A stretch of DNA of 13,516 bases, taken from the NCBI GenBank assembly GCA_937879875.1, contig CALFMN010000098.1:1-13516 (forward strand), in the 5' to 3' direction. The notes below the pieces were generated by a model. The model worked only from the letters and a program-made list of their open reading frames with translations. It did no database searches and was not told where the DNA came from. The DNA comes from an uncultured Chloroflexota bacterium. GTDB lineage: Bacteria > Chloroflexota > Dehalococcoidia > CAUJGQ01. The position numbers and the translations under genes are program-made. Position 1 is the stretch's first letter. Each line of letters begins with the position of its first letter. This document shows positions 13,431 to 13,516 of the stretch, one piece after another.

Positions 13431-13516
13431 GAAGTCTCCGACGGTTGCGCTGCGGTCATCTGAAGTCTCCGACGGTTGCGCTGCGGTCATCTGAAGTCTC
13501 CGACGGTTGCGCTGCG
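13431..13516 (+). repeat. 31-bp tandem repeat array, cut by the contig end
   Basis: The unit begins GAAGTCTCCGACGGTTGCGC and ends GGTCATCT. Copies are 13431-13461, 13462-13492 and a partial 13493-13516, all identical where they overlap. There are no spacers, so it is not CRISPR. The contig ends in the third copy, so the true copy number is unknown. One inverted copy lies at 1286-1317. Confidence 0.95.

Noticed and set aside
13431..13516. CRISPR array
   Set aside because: The 31-bp units are directly adjacent with no spacers, and no cas gene is present.

Overview
The window looks like one whole contig of about 13.5 kb from a high-GC bacterium, not a slice of a finished genome. Its left end (1-49) is Illumina Nextera adapter. 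Its right end (13431-13516) stops inside a 31-bp tandem repeat, where assembly probably broke. The strong GC bias at third codon positions, frequent GTG starts, an F420-type luciferase-like oxidoreductase, a MoxR/VWA pair whose VWA protein begins YRYTEWDG, a PrsW-family membrane protease and short palindromic intergenic repeats together suggest a member of Chloroflexota (Thermomicrobia-like). This placement is inferred from protein style and could be wrong; an actinobacterial or related lineage is the main alternative.

Layout, plus strand. (1) 52-1131: the 3' part of a monomeric sarcosine oxidase-type flavoenzyme, with the N-terminus cut off by the contig start. (2) 1132-1630: a roughly 500-base gap without a gene, made of hairpins and degenerate repeat units, then the leader of the next gene. 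(3) 1631-6508: a MoxR/ChlI-like AAA+ ATPase, a large VWA-domain protein with a Gln/Gly-rich linker, and a two-TM channel-like protein with an RCK (TrkA-N/TrkA-C) regulatory region. The first two genes are separated by a striking composite palindrome (3061-3152); the last two are 7 nt apart. (4) 6566-6748 on the minus strand: a short ORF resembling the first half of a VOC/glyoxalase protein, followed by a divergently placed plus-strand diacylglycerol kinase-type lipid kinase (6824-7765).

Layout, minus strand, read from 13296 down to 7722: an F420-dependent LLM-class oxidoreductase; a small two-TM protein with a PH-like domain whose start overlaps the end of the LLM gene; a gap with a TATAAT box; an unrecognised coiled-coil protein; RecF; and a PrsW-family intramembrane protease. 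RecF and PrsW overlap by GTGA, and the coiled-coil gene ends 19 nt before RecF, so these three are probably one transcript. The PrsW gene converges on the lipid kinase gene with a 44-bp overlap of their 3' ends.

The most interesting material is the ATPase/VWA/RCK module, with its low-complexity linker and a channel filter that lacks GYG, and the dispersed repeat family. The same palindrome - CCTAACCCCGC - hairpin arrangement appears 12 kb apart, and the 31-bp unit occurs as a single inverted copy near the left end and as a tandem array at the right end. No tRNA, rRNA, CRISPR array, insertion sequence or origin was seen.
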